Origin: Chloroflexota bacterium
GTDB lineage: Bacteria > Chloroflexota > UBA6077 > JACCZL01
Assembly: GCA_020850535.1 (NCBI GenBank)
Contig: JADZEM010000123.1
Span: 62,001-126,000 of the forward strand
DNA: 64,000 bases
Reading direction: 5' to 3'
Under the pieces are notes generated by a model that was not told where the DNA came from, ran no database searches, and saw nothing but the letters and a program-made list of their open reading frames with translations. Positions 24,975-33,022 of this stretch are shown piece by piece. The position numbers and the translations under genes were made by a program. Position 1 is the stretch's first letter. Each line of letters starts with the position of its first letter.

Positions 24975-26072
24975 ATGAAGTTCACCGCGCCGGTGCTGCG
25001 TGGCCTGCGTGAGCCGATCCGCCTCGAAGAGGTCGAGCTGGACGATCCGAAGCCAGGCGAAGTGCTGATCCGGATGGCCGCCAGTGGCATCTGCCACAGC
25101 TGCCTGCACGCGCAGGATGGCTCCTGGGGGCCAACCCTGCCGATGCCCGCCATCCTCGGCGATGAGGGCTCGGGGACGGTTGAGAAGGTCGGAGACGGGG
25201 TCACCCACCTTCAGCCGGGCGACCCGGTCATCATCTCCTGGACGCCCACCTGCGGGCGCTGCCACTACTGCGTCATCGGCCGCTCGAACCTGTGCGCGGC
25301 CAAGGGCGGCCCCGGCCTGATGACGGACGGCACCACCCGCCTGCATGCCAACGACGACCGCATTCACCACATGGGGGCGGTCGCCACCTACTCGCCGTAC
25401 ACGGTCGTCGGCGCGTCGAACGCCATCAAGATCCGCCCGGACATGCCGCTGGATATCGCGGCGCTGATCGGCTGCTCGGTGACGACGGGCGTCGGTTCGG
25501 TGTTGTACGCGGCAAAGGTCGGTCCTGGTGAGGCGCTGGCGGTGTTCGGGTGCGGCGGCGTCGGGCTGAACGCGATCCAGGGCGGCCGGCTGGTCAACGC
25601 GTGGCCGCTCATCGCCGTGGACATCTCCGACGAGAAGCTGGAGATCGCGAAGGCGCTCGGGGCCACGCACACGATCAACCCGTCCCGTGAGAACGTCGCG
25701 GACCGGGTCACCGCGCTGACGGGGCGCGGCCTGGACTATGCCGTCGTCACCGTGGGCAACGCGGCCGCGACCATCCAGGCCTGGGAGACGATGGCGCGCG
25801 GCGGCGTCTGCGTGGTCATCGGCGTGGGGCGCGCGGACGAGCCGCTGCCCATCGACGCCCGCTACCTCGTCACGGGCGAGCGCAAGCTGATCGGGTCAAG
25901 CTACGGCACGTCGCGCCCGATGGAGGACTTCCCGCGCTTCGTGAACCTGTACCTCGACGGCAAGCTGAAGATCGACGAGCTGATCTCGCGGCGCTACCGC
26001 CTGGACGAGGTGCAAGAGGCGCACGACGACCTGGCGGCCGGGCGCGCAACGCGCGGCCTGCTGGTGTTCTAA
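24975..26072 (+). CDS. Zinc-dependent alcohol dehydrogenase
   Basis: A 365-residue medium-chain dehydrogenase. The catalytic zinc region is SGICHSCLHAQDG with a downstream GDEGSG in the position of the usual GHEGSG, so the usual second ligand His is replaced by Asp. The structural zinc loop CGRCHYCVIGRSNLC carries four Cys. The coenzyme site is FGCGGVGLNAIQGG with AVDISDEKL at the end of the second strand, where Asp favours NAD over NADP. It oxidises a primary or aromatic alcohol to aldehyde; substrate unknown. The start has a GGAGGAG site. It is monocistronic. Confidence 0.9.
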   Translation: MKFTAPVLRGLREPIRLEEVELDDPKPGEVLIRMAASGICHSCLHAQDGSWGPTLPMPAILGDEGSGTVEKVGDGVTHLQPGDPVIISWTPTCGRCHYCVIGRSNLCAAKGGPGLMTDGTTRLHANDDRIHHMGAVATYSPYTVVGASNAIKIRPDMPLDIAALIGCSVTTGVGSVLYAAKVGPGEALAVFGCGGVGLNAIQGGRLVNAWPLIAVDISDEKLEIAKALGATHTINPSRENVADRVTALTGRGLDYAVVTVGNAAATIQAWETMARGGVCVVIGVGRADEPLPIDARYLVTGERKLIGSSYGTSRPMEDFPRFVNLYLDGKLKIDELISRRYRLDEVQEAHDDLAAGRATRGLLVF

Positions 26073-26138
26073 ACCAGAGCTACGGCGCCGCGACGGAAGC
26101 GTGCCGCCCCCCACGCCACGGGCCTGGAGTCCAACGGC

Positions 26139-26729
26139 TCAGGCGTCGTCTGGGGCGGGACGCGCTCCGTGCGTCGGGGCGATCAAGAACGCGCCCAGGA
26201 GCGCCAGCGCGGCCGGGCCGAGATCGAACAGGATGTGGACGCCGCTGGTTGCGCCGGCTTCGTCCTGGATGGCCGCGCCAGACATGAAGCCGACGAGAAT
26301 ATGGGCGAGCCCGGCGACGATCAGCACCACCCTGGCAGACTTCCAGTAGCGATCCGCCAGCAGGAACCCGCCCAGGTATGCCAGCCCGATGGCCATCGTG
26401 CCGACCATCCAGGGCAGCCGCAGATCCCCCTGTGATTGAAACGCGGCAATCGGCCAGATGCGCGAGGCGAGCGTCAGGGTGCCAGCCAGCAGAGCCAGGA
26501 TCGCGCCGACCCGCGCAGACGGCGACGACCAGATACGCATCGTTGGATCGCGGAGGCGGTCACGGGCGGCCAACTCGTTCTGCTCGGCTGCGCGCTGCTC
26601 GATCTCCGCCTGCTCGCCGTGTCGGTCGATGCGCTGATCGACAATGTCCTGACCGTCGGCGGCGCGCTGCTGCCCAGCCGGGCGTGCCTGCGTCGCCGCG
26701 TGCTCCATCGTGCGTCGTGATGCAGCCAT
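26139..26729 (-). CDS. Four-helix integral membrane protein, unknown
   Basis: A 196-residue protein starting at ATG 26729 behind GGGAGGA. The first 70 residues are hydrophilic and rich in Gln, Glu and Arg, then four hydrophobic helices follow (VGAILALLAGTLTLA, WMVGTMAIGLAYLGGFLLA, ARVVLIVAGLAHILVGFM, DLGPAALALLGAFLIA). The membrane part resembles the small SPW/DoxX-like membrane proteins, but I cannot assign a family. It is divergent from the PRC-like gene across about 185 bp. Confidence 0.6.
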   Translation of the reverse strand: MAASRRTMEHAATQARPAGQQRAADGQDIVDQRIDRHGEQAEIEQRAAEQNELAARDRLRDPTMRIWSSPSARVGAILALLAGTLTLASRIWPIAAFQSQGDLRLPWMVGTMAIGLAYLGGFLLADRYWKSARVVLIVAGLAHILVGFMSGAAIQDEAGATSGVHILFDLGPAALALLGAFLIAPTHGARPAPDDA

Positions 26730-26914
26730 AGGGTTCCTCCCGAAAGATGCCGTGCCAGACAGATTCTTCTGATGGAGGACGGTGCAACACGCGGGCCGCT
26801 CAGCCGTTCCAGATCGTATGAGTCCTGGACACGCGGCCGACATCGGCGCGTGGGCGGCTCCGGCATGTCCCTTGCACGGATGTGACGGCAACTCTGCGTA
26901 TGAGGGAGGCTGGT

Positions 26915-27238
26915 ATGTCGTACGGATACCGCCCTGGCGCACCCACCGACCGCACGGCGGAGGCTGGACAGGAGTCGGCAGCCGCCCGCACCTGGCGACC
27001 GCTGGTTCAGCCGGGGATGCGGGTGGCCGGCATCGCTGGTGACGTCATCGGGCAGGTCAGGGAGGTCCGCACGGCCGACTTCCTGGTGGATCGCGCAGGC
27101 GCGCTCGGGATGGCCCCAGATACGCTGGTCTCGCTGCCCTACGAGCGCATCCACGTCATGCGCTCGGACAAGATGACCCTGGACGTGCCCAGCAGCCAGG
27201 TCGACGACATCGCGCAGGTCGACGACATCGCGGTCTGA
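26915..27238 (+). CDS. PRC-barrel/DUF2171-like small protein
   Basis: A 107-residue protein with GGGAGG just before ATG 26915. The core (VQPGMRVAGIAGDVIGQVREVRTADFLVDRAG, later VSLPYERIHVMRSDKMTLDVP) follows the PRC-barrel/DUF2171 pattern: G-x-x-IG-V-V, then a residue-rich strand and the I-x-x-V closing strand. Such proteins are small cytoplasmic beta-barrels of unclear function. The last 12 residues carry a duplicated VDDIA motif (QVDDIAQVDDIAV), from an 18-bp duplication. Confidence 0.6.
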   Translation: MSYGYRPGAPTDRTAEAGQESAAARTWRPLVQPGMRVAGIAGDVIGQVREVRTADFLVDRAGALGMAPDTLVSLPYERIHVMRSDKMTLDVPSSQVDDIAQVDDIAV

Positions 27239-27310
27239 CCCGAGACATCGCGCCCTGAGGCCAGGGCGATTGCACGTTCGTTGATGTTCCCGCAACGCCA
27301 TGAAACGCGC

Positions 27311-27334
27311 AGACGGGGGTTGAAACCCCCGTCT
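27311..27334. repeat. Perfect 11-bp-stem hairpin
   Basis: AGACGGGGGTT-GA-AACCCCCGTCT is a perfect inverted repeat with a 2-nt loop, 70 bp after the PRC-like gene. It resembles REP-like palindromes and may act as a terminator for converging genes. A second hairpin (CGGGGCTT-TC-AAGCCCCG) lies at 27422-27439. Confidence 0.75.
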
Positions 27335-27421
27335 ACAGTCATTCAGTCGCTGCGCGACGGCGGCCGGAGCAGCGACAACAGGTGAGACTGGAGCGTCGCG
27401 AAGCGACTGCAGGATGGTAGG

Positions 27422-27460
27422 CGGGGCTTTCAAGCCCCGACGACGCTGCACGACCCGCCG
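27422..27460. repeat. Hairpin plus segment shared with 51925-51955
   Basis: The hairpin CGGGGCTT/AAGCCCCG is followed by CGACGCTGCACGACC. The string CAAGCCCCGACGACGCTGCA recurs at 51927, and heptamer GACC(C)ACG strings follow both copies, so this is a mosaic dispersed repeat. Confidence 0.65.
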
Positions 27461-27539
27461 ATGATGAGGCGGCAGTGCGCCGCCCCACCACCCACGATCC
27501 AAGACCTATGACCCACGACCTGCGATCCACGACCCTTGG

Positions 27540-29840
27540 CTATACGCCGTTGACCGCCCGCCACAGCTTCTCTGACGTGAACGGCATGTGGATGTCCGTC
27601 ACGCCGAACGGCTCCAGGGCGTCGCGGACGGCGTTGGTGATGGCCGGCGGCGCGCTCACGCAGCCGGACTCGCCCACACCCTTCGCGCCAATCGGGTTGT
27701 ACGGCGACTTCGTGACCGTCATCGCGATCTCGAAGTTCGGGACCATGTGCGCCGTCGGGACGGCGTAGTCCTGGAGCGTGGCCGTCAGCGGCTGGCCCTC
27801 CTCATCCCACTCCAGGTGCTCGTAGAACGCCTCGGCAAGGCCCTGCGTCACGCCGCCCGCGATCTGCCCGTACACGATCAGCGGGTTGACGACCGTGCCG
27901 ATATCGTCCACCACCACCATGCGCTCGACGTTGACGCGGCCGGTCTCCTTCTCGACGGACACCACCACCACCGTCGCCGCGAACGGGATCGCGGAGACGT
28001 CAGCGGCGAAGTCGGCGTCGTCCTTCAGGCCACGCTCACCATCCGCCAGCCCCACACCCTGCTGGGCCGCCGCCGCGATCTCGCTCAGGCCCAGCCGGCG
28101 CTCGGGCGCGCCCTGCACCTGGACGCCACCACGCACGAAGGCGAGGTCTTCCACCGAGACTTCGAGCATCGCCGCCGCGACCTTCAGCGCCTTCTCGATC
28201 ACGGCATCGCTGGCCTTCGAGAGGGCGCTGCCGCCCACCACCAGGCTCTTGCTGCCGCCGGTGCCGCCGCCGCGCGGCATGGTGGCCGTGTCGCCGTGGC
28301 GGACGGTGATCTTCTCGAATGGCACCCCCAGCCGATCCGCGACCACCTGGGCAAAGCTCGTCTCGTGCCCCTGCCCGTGCGACGACGAGCCGGTGGTGGC
28401 GACGATGGAGCCGTCCGGCTGGATCTCGACGCTGCCGTACTCGGAGCCCTGGGCGCTGACCTCGATGGTCGTCGCCACGCCGATGCCGACCACCTCGCCA
28501 CGCGCGCGGCGCGCCTGCTGCTCGGCCCGAAGCCGCTCGTAGCCGGCCAGCTCCAGCGCTTTAGAGGTCGCCAGCTCGTAGTCGCCGCTGTCGTAGACCG
28601 ACCCGATGGCGTTCTTGTACGGGAACTCCTCCGGGCGGATGAAGTTCCGACGGCGCGCATCGACGGGGTCCAGATCCAACGCCTTCGCGACGGCCTCGAC
28701 GGCCTGCTCGGCGATGTAGGCGGCCTCGGGGCGGCCAGCCCCACGATACGGGCCGGTCGGGCCGGTGTTGGTGTAGACGCCGTACGCCTCGGCGCGGTGC
28801 GCGATGAACCGGTAGGCGCCGGTGGCAAAGTCGCGGACGCGCAGCGGTGGCGCGGCGCCATGGGTCAGCAGCACGCCGCCGACGTTGTGGATCGTCTTGA
28901 CGATGAGGCCGGTCAGGATGCCCCCGCTGGTGTAGGCCACATCCACGAGGTTGAGCTGATCCCGCCCCTGCATGGTGAACAGGAGGTCTTCCATGCGGGT
29001 GGAGGTCCAGCGGACCGGGCGGTCAAGCTCGAGGGCCAGCAGTACCACGGCCAGCTCGTCGGGGTAGAGGCCGCCCTTTGCGCCGAAGCCGCCGCCCACG
29101 TCCGGGGCAATCACGCGGATGCTGCTGGCCGGGCGGTCGGTCACCTGAGCAATCGAGCCGCGCGTGCCGAACGGCGACTGCGTCGAGCGCCAGACGGTCA
29201 GCAGATCCTGCTCGCGGTCGTAGCTGGCGAGGATGCCTCTCAGCTCCATCGGCACCTGGGCCAGCCGGCTGTGCTTGATCCGCAACGAGAGCGTGTGCTC
29301 GGCGCTGGCGAACACGCCATCCACGTCGCCGCCATCCTTCACGTAGTGGTAGGCGACGTTGCTGCCGAACTGCGGCCAGACCAGCGGAGCGCCGTCCTTG
29401 AGGGCCTCCTCAGGATCGGTGACGACGGGCAGCGGGTCGTAGTCGATCTCGACGCGGGCAGCGGCATCGCGGGCGGCGTAGCGGCTCTCGGCGGCCACCA
29501 TCACGACGGGGTAGCCGGCCAGGGTGACGGTGCCATGGGCCAGCGGCGGCAGCGGCGAGACGTTCTTGTCCTGGATGGCGATGGTGTTCGCCATCCGGGC
29601 CACGTCCTTGACCTTCTCGCCGTCCCAGACCGCCACGACGCCCGGCTGGGCCAGGGCGGCCGAAATATCGATTCTGCCGATGGTGGCGTGGGCATAGTCG
29701 CTGCGAACGAAGGCCACTTCCAGGATGTCGGTCCCTGGAAGCCGGATGTCGTCAACGTACTGGCCTTCGCCGCGCACCAGCCGGGGGTCTTCGACGCGCT
29801 TGCGAAGCGCACCGATCTCCTGCTCATGGACTGCTGTCAT
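27540..29840 (-). CDS. Xanthine-dehydrogenase-family molybdopterin-binding subunit
   Basis: A 766-residue large subunit of the molybdenum hydroxylase family. Molybdopterin loops include GGGFGAKGG (residues 249-257), PYRGAGRPEA (364-373), SSSHGQGHET and the C-terminal KGVGESGC with the catalytic Glu. The active-site loop PYRGAGR is like the AYRGAGR of form II (CoxL-like) enzymes and differs from the AYxCSFR loop of true aerobic CO dehydrogenase, so CO oxidation is not supported. The FAD and 2Fe-2S subunits that complete such enzymes are not adjacent. Substrate unknown; family members hydroxylate purines, aldehydes or aromatic heterocycles. Confidence 0.9.
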   Translation of the reverse strand: MTAVHEQEIGALRKRVEDPRLVRGEGQYVDDIRLPGTDILEVAFVRSDYAHATIGRIDISAALAQPGVVAVWDGEKVKDVARMANTIAIQDKNVSPLPPLAHGTVTLAGYPVVMVAAESRYAARDAAARVEIDYDPLPVVTDPEEALKDGAPLVWPQFGSNVAYHYVKDGGDVDGVFASAEHTLSLRIKHSRLAQVPMELRGILASYDREQDLLTVWRSTQSPFGTRGSIAQVTDRPASSIRVIAPDVGGGFGAKGGLYPDELAVVLLALELDRPVRWTSTRMEDLLFTMQGRDQLNLVDVAYTSGGILTGLIVKTIHNVGGVLLTHGAAPPLRVRDFATGAYRFIAHRAEAYGVYTNTGPTGPYRGAGRPEAAYIAEQAVEAVAKALDLDPVDARRRNFIRPEEFPYKNAIGSVYDSGDYELATSKALELAGYERLRAEQQARRARGEVVGIGVATTIEVSAQGSEYGSVEIQPDGSIVATTGSSSHGQGHETSFAQVVADRLGVPFEKITVRHGDTATMPRGGGTGGSKSLVVGGSALSKASDAVIEKALKVAAAMLEVSVEDLAFVRGGVQVQGAPERRLGLSEIAAAAQQGVGLADGERGLKDDADFAADVSAIPFAATVVVVSVEKETGRVNVERMVVVDDIGTVVNPLIVYGQIAGGVTQGLAEAFYEHLEWDEEGQPLTATLQDYAVPTAHMVPNFEIAMTVTKSPYNPIGAKGVGESGCVSAPPAITNAVRDALEPFGVTDIHMPFTSEKLWRAVNGV

Positions 29841-30020
29841 GCCGCCTCTCCACCGGGGAATGGTCGCTGCTGGCGTGGCGGGGCGCCGACGTCAGCCCGC
29901 GCGTGCTGGTCGTGTGTGGCCGCGACCGGCGGTCCGCATGGTCCGGGGCCGGTCTTCAACGTGGCAGGGTAGCATGCCGGGCGGCGCATGCGACGGGCCG
30001 CGCGCAGCGTATCCAACAGC
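29841..30020. other. Intergenic upstream of hydroxylase, left flank of island
   Basis: About 180 bp between the hydroxylase start and the left 115-bp repeat. It should hold the hydroxylase promoter. No gene seen. Confidence 0.5.
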
Positions 30021-30135
30021 GAAGCCCGGTGCAGTATCTGCACCGGGCTTCTTCTCGCGCTGACTTCTGATGACTGAAAACTGACGACTCGCTTCGTCAG
30101 GCCGCCCCTGCGCGCGGCATCTTGCGCGACTTGAC
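30021..30135. repeat. Left copy of 115-bp direct repeat (csrA tail and terminator)
   Basis: Identical base for base to 32908-33022. It contains the terminator hairpin and, on the minus strand, the last 12 codons of csrA plus TGA, but here without the csrA body. Similarity continues imperfectly for about 20 bp into the island (minus strand encodes ...PAEPASP-VKSRK versus ...AGEPASPSPVKSRK in the real csrA). It marks the left border of the restriction-modification island. Confidence 0.95.
30024..30048. terminator. Duplicated csrA terminator hairpin (left copy)
   Basis: The stem GCCCGGTGCAG/CTGCACCGGGC with a TAT loop is followed on the plus strand by TTCTTCTC. Both strands can form it. It now lies without its gene. 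Confidence 0.7.
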
Positions 30136-30452
30136 GGGGGACGCTGGTTCGGCAGGTGGAGTAGGATAGCAGGCGGGTGCGTTAGCCGGAGCGTCGCGTC
30201 GGAAGTGCGCGTGACGGAGTGTGTACGAGACGATGATTGCGGTGGCCGTGGCAGACGAGGGCGAGGGAAAGTCCAGTCGTTCTGGACCTTCGAGACCCCG
30301 CCCGCAGCGATGTAGCGGCTAGCAAATTGGCAGGAAGCTACAGATTGACAAGGGGTGGCCCTCGGACGGTGAGCCTGCCCAACTGATTCCTGGCACAGAC
30401 TCAAGCATCGCGTCTCTCCGACTCGAAGCGCCAGAAACCGACCGAGGCTGAG
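30136..30452. other. Island left interior, non-coding leader of the endonuclease gene
   Basis: About 315 bp between the left repeat and the endonuclease start. It holds the presumed endonuclease promoter. On the minus strand near 30136-30160 there is a diverged continuation of the CsrA tail coding sequence. No separate gene recognised. Confidence 0.5.
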
Positions 30453-31172
30453 ATGGACCCAGTAGACGAGCCGCTGAAGACAACTGTGCAAGATGATAGG
30501 CGGGAAAACGAGCTTCGGGAACTGTTCAACCTGGAGAGAATTCCCTCAGAAGGGAGAGCAGGCATTGACGCCCATTTGACGGTAGACGGCGTGACGGTGC
30601 CGTTTGAACTCAAATCAAGCACGGGCAAGGGGGTCACGACTGTCCGCGACTTTGGCCCGGATCATGTCCAGAAGTGGAGAATCAAGCACTGGCTGATTGG
30701 ATTTTACGATAGGAGTGGCCGTAGCCTTCAATTCTGTTTATACGGAAGCCCGAGTGATATGGCTCCCTGGATTGATGAGAAGCTCGCATATACAAAGTCT
30801 GATCGTGACCTTGCCGATATACTCCCGGGCGAGCTTGAAGAACATCATCTCTGGTCTATTTGTGGGCGCAAGCAAGAATACGCTATTGCAGATGCAAAGT
30901 TGATCTATAAGAATCAATGGAAAAGTCGCCAGTATGAACAGTACTGTGATCGATTCAAGGTTATTGAAGGCCTTCAGATTCCCTCTGGATATTCTCCTGA
31001 GCGGATGCTGGAAATCCTTCGCATGAGGGCGAGGTACGTCATTCTGCGGGGGAGTACTCTGAACAATCCGCACATCCCTCTCAGCTACTTCGCGGGCTGG
31101 CCTCGGATTACTGCAAACCACTCAGAAGAGTTGCGGCGTTGCGTCCGGGCGTGGCTGGCTCAATCACAGTAG
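30453..31172 (+). CDS. Type II restriction endonuclease, PD-(D/E)xK-like
   Basis: A 239-residue protein. Asp39 (AGIDAHL), then Glu52-Leu-Lys54 (VPFELKSSTG), has the spacing and hydrophobic setting of a PD-(D/E)xK nuclease core. The paired cytosine-5 methyltransferase, with 3' ends overlapping by 9 bp, makes the restriction role very likely. The ribosome site is GAGG before ATG 30453. Base composition is clearly lower in GC than the flanks (for example 30690-31020), with AT-ending codons common, so the gene was acquired. The recognition sequence cannot be read from the protein, and I cannot name the closest characterised enzyme. Confidence 0.75.
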   Translation: MDPVDEPLKTTVQDDRRENELRELFNLERIPSEGRAGIDAHLTVDGVTVPFELKSSTGKGVTTVRDFGPDHVQKWRIKHWLIGFYDRSGRSLQFCLYGSPSDMAPWIDEKLAYTKSDRDLADILPGELEEHHLWSICGRKQEYAIADAKLIYKNQWKSRQYEQYCDRFKVIEGLQIPSGYSPERMLEILRMRARYVILRGSTLNNPHIPLSYFAGWPRITANHSEELRRCVRAWLAQSQ

Positions 31173-32318
31173 GGCATCTGCAACTGCACATGCCACGCGA
31201 TAGGCCATTGGCGGTGCTACTGAGTTCCCTATCTGCCCCAGAACTTGATACACCCCACCGGCGAAGCACCACGACTCCGGAAATCCTTGAATGATGGCGC
31301 AATCTTGAACGGCGAGGCGGAAGTGTCCATTCTTTGCAACGAAAGCCGAGGCGCTTTCCCTGCTTAGAGCAACTCCGTTCGGCCAGATCTCTAGGGCTTC
31401 CCAGGCGCGCTGACCCGCCACGCTGTTCAGAATTGACGTAGAGTTCCGTGGGCCGGTGAAGCCGCTTCGCAGGGTGGGCGCAAGGCTGTCAGTGCCAATG
31501 TCATGGAGTCCGAGAGCTTCACGAACTCCCATGCACCTGGATCTAGCATCTGCAAACGAAAACAGATCTATCGTCTCGGCCTGGCGATTGGTCAGGTGAC
31601 TGAAGTAATGGGTTGCCGCAGGCTCGCGAAATCGGGAGGATGCAACGTTATCAGCGAATCCAACAAAGAACACCCGTTGACGAGACTGTGGGACGCCAAA
31701 CATCGGTGCATGGAGCTTGAACCGAAAGACGCGGTATCCGCTGAGCGGCGCCAGAATATGATCCTGAACGTATGAGGAGAATTTGGCGGTCAATAGGCCA
31801 GGGACATTCTCGGCAATGAACGCCCGAGGCTTGACCGTCTTGATGGCCCGAATCATCTCAGGCCACATGTCTCGGTCATCAAGGTGGCCCTGCTGGCGAC
31901 CTGCCGTGGAAAAGGGCTGGCATGGGGGGCCGCCGTGCAAGACATCCACGGATTCTGAATAGGCTGACCAATCGACCCGGCGGACATCGCCTTGCTCGCC
32001 AGCGCACACCGTCCAAGATGGTCGATTCTGGAGCAGAGTTCGTCCACAGATCTCAAGCACATCGAATGATGCAACGTGCTCGAAGCCTGCCCGCTCGAAG
32101 CCGAGATCCAGCCCACCGCCACCACTGAACAAGGACAGGACCCGCAGACCGTTGGAAACCCGCATGGGCATCAGATCCTCAGGTCGCAGGCGAGGCGTAT
32201 TTACGGCATGCAGCGGCGCTGGTCCGTCGCCACGAAGCGCTGCGTACTTGGCCCGTAGGGCAGTTTTGGAACTCTGCCTGTAGGCTTCACGTCGCTCTTC
32301 GGTGATTTGGTACGGCAC
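31164..32318 (-). CDS. C5-cytosine DNA methyltransferase
   Basis: A 384-residue protein with all main m5C motifs in order: I LSLFSGGGGLDLGFERAGF (from residue 61), IV GGPPCQPFSTAG with catalytic Cys133, VI ENVPGLL (170-176), VIII QSRQRVFFVG, a target-recognition region of about 100 residues, and X QIGNSVAPPMAYRVA. An N-terminal extension of about 55 residues precedes motif I. It would protect host DNA from the endonuclease encoded tail-to-tail. The start codon is GTG at 32318 with AGGAG upstream. It is divergent from the HTH gene across 270 bp, where control of methylase expression would act. Part of the acquired island. Confidence 0.95.
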   Translation of the reverse strand: MPYQITEERREAYRQSSKTALRAKYAALRGDGPAPLHAVNTPRLRPEDLMPMRVSNGLRVLSLFSGGGGLDLGFERAGFEHVASFDVLEICGRTLLQNRPSWTVCAGEQGDVRRVDWSAYSESVDVLHGGPPCQPFSTAGRQQGHLDDRDMWPEMIRAIKTVKPRAFIAENVPGLLTAKFSSYVQDHILAPLSGYRVFRFKLHAPMFGVPQSRQRVFFVGFADNVASSRFREPAATHYFSHLTNRQAETIDLFSFADARSRCMGVREALGLHDIGTDSLAPTLRSGFTGPRNSTSILNSVAGQRAWEALEIWPNGVALSRESASAFVAKNGHFRLAVQDCAIIQGFPESWCFAGGVYQVLGQIGNSVAPPMAYRVACAVADALL

Positions 32319-32587
32319 GAGGGTGATGTGCTCCTGAAGAATTCGTCACCCGTAGAGAGTGGTTTGCATCAGTCTAGCAGCGAGACCGTGAATCATGTGG
32401 TGTTCGAACCCACAATCGCATCTCGTCAAACAAGTCTCGAACTACAACTGACTGCACGTTACTGCTACATGATACAACACTGCACGACCTGACGGCAGCG
32501 AGCGTGTCCCTCGATTTCCATCTGTAACGCGGCTGCTGGGCGCTCGCCATCGGGCTACCGAGGGCATCCAGCCGGGCAGGAGACTGC

Positions 32588-32788
32588 ATGGACGAAGATC
32601 GTCTGCTCACGGTACGGGAGTGTGCAGAGCGGCTGCGGGTCAATCCTGAAACGGTTCGACGATGGCTCCGCAGTGGCCGAATGCGAGGAGTGATTCTCGG
32701 AGGCGACCGGAGTGGATGGCGAGTTCCTCAGTCCGAGTTGAACCGAGTGGCGCGATCCGGCCTTGATGGTTCGAGCGGGGCCGACTAG
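32588..32788 (+). CDS. Excisionase-like helix-turn-helix protein
   Basis: A 66-residue protein with the MerR-like/excisionase HTH: LLTVRECAERLRVNPETVRRW, then LRSGRMRGVILGGDRSGWRVPQSELNR. It has an AGGAG site and an ATG start. Proteins of this type serve as excisionases of integrative elements or as small regulators. Inside a 2.9-kb restriction-modification island bounded by direct repeats, either an Xis role or control of the divergent methylase is plausible. It is not a typical C protein (those are XRE-type). No integrase gene is present in the island. Confidence 0.75.
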   Translation: MDEDRLLTVRECAERLRVNPETVRRWLRSGRMRGVILGGDRSGWRVPQSELNRVARSGLDGSSGAD

Positions 32789-32907
32789 CTCGCTCGACGG
32801 CATGGATACTTAGAACTCTGACATCACTCACGTCACCTGCCGGCGCGTGCACTCACGTCGCCTGCCGGCGCGTGCGTCTTGTGAAGGGCACGGACGTGGT
32901 GAACGAA
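32789..32907. other. Island right interior, non-coding
   Basis: About 120 bp between the HTH gene and the right repeat. It contains a short direct repeat (CTCACGTC-CCTGCCGGCGCGTGC, 32829 and 32853). Confidence 0.5.
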
Positions 32908-33022
32908 GAAGCCCGGTGCAGTATCTGCACCGGGCTTCTTCTCGCGCTGACTTCTGATGACTGAAAACTGACGACTCGCTTCGTCAGGCCGCCCCTGCGC
33001 GCGGCATCTTGCGCGACTTGAC
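32908..33022. repeat. Right copy of 115-bp direct repeat
   Basis: Perfect copy of 30021-30135. Here it is continuous with the csrA body: from 33022 leftward it encodes VKSRKMPRAGAA, the stop, a 48-bp spacer and the terminator hairpin. Confidence 0.95.
32911..32935 (-). terminator. csrA operon terminator
   Basis: The 11-bp stem GCCCGGTGCAG/CTGCACCGGGC is about 50 bp downstream of the csrA stop. On the minus strand it is followed by TTCTTCG, a weak T tract. It ends the flgM-csrA transcript. Confidence 0.7.

Noticed and set aside
27540-29840. Aerobic carbon monoxide dehydrogenase CoxL (form I)
   Set aside because: The active-site loop is PYRGAGR and not AYxCSFR, and coxM/coxS are not adjacent.
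27588-29972. 794-codon plus-strand open frame
   Set aside because: Antisense to the molybdenum hydroxylase gene, which has clear catalytic motifs.
30136-30240. A second full csrA gene left of the island
   Set aside because: Only the C-terminal tail coding sequence is present; the RNA-binding core (LVLSRR...) is absent.
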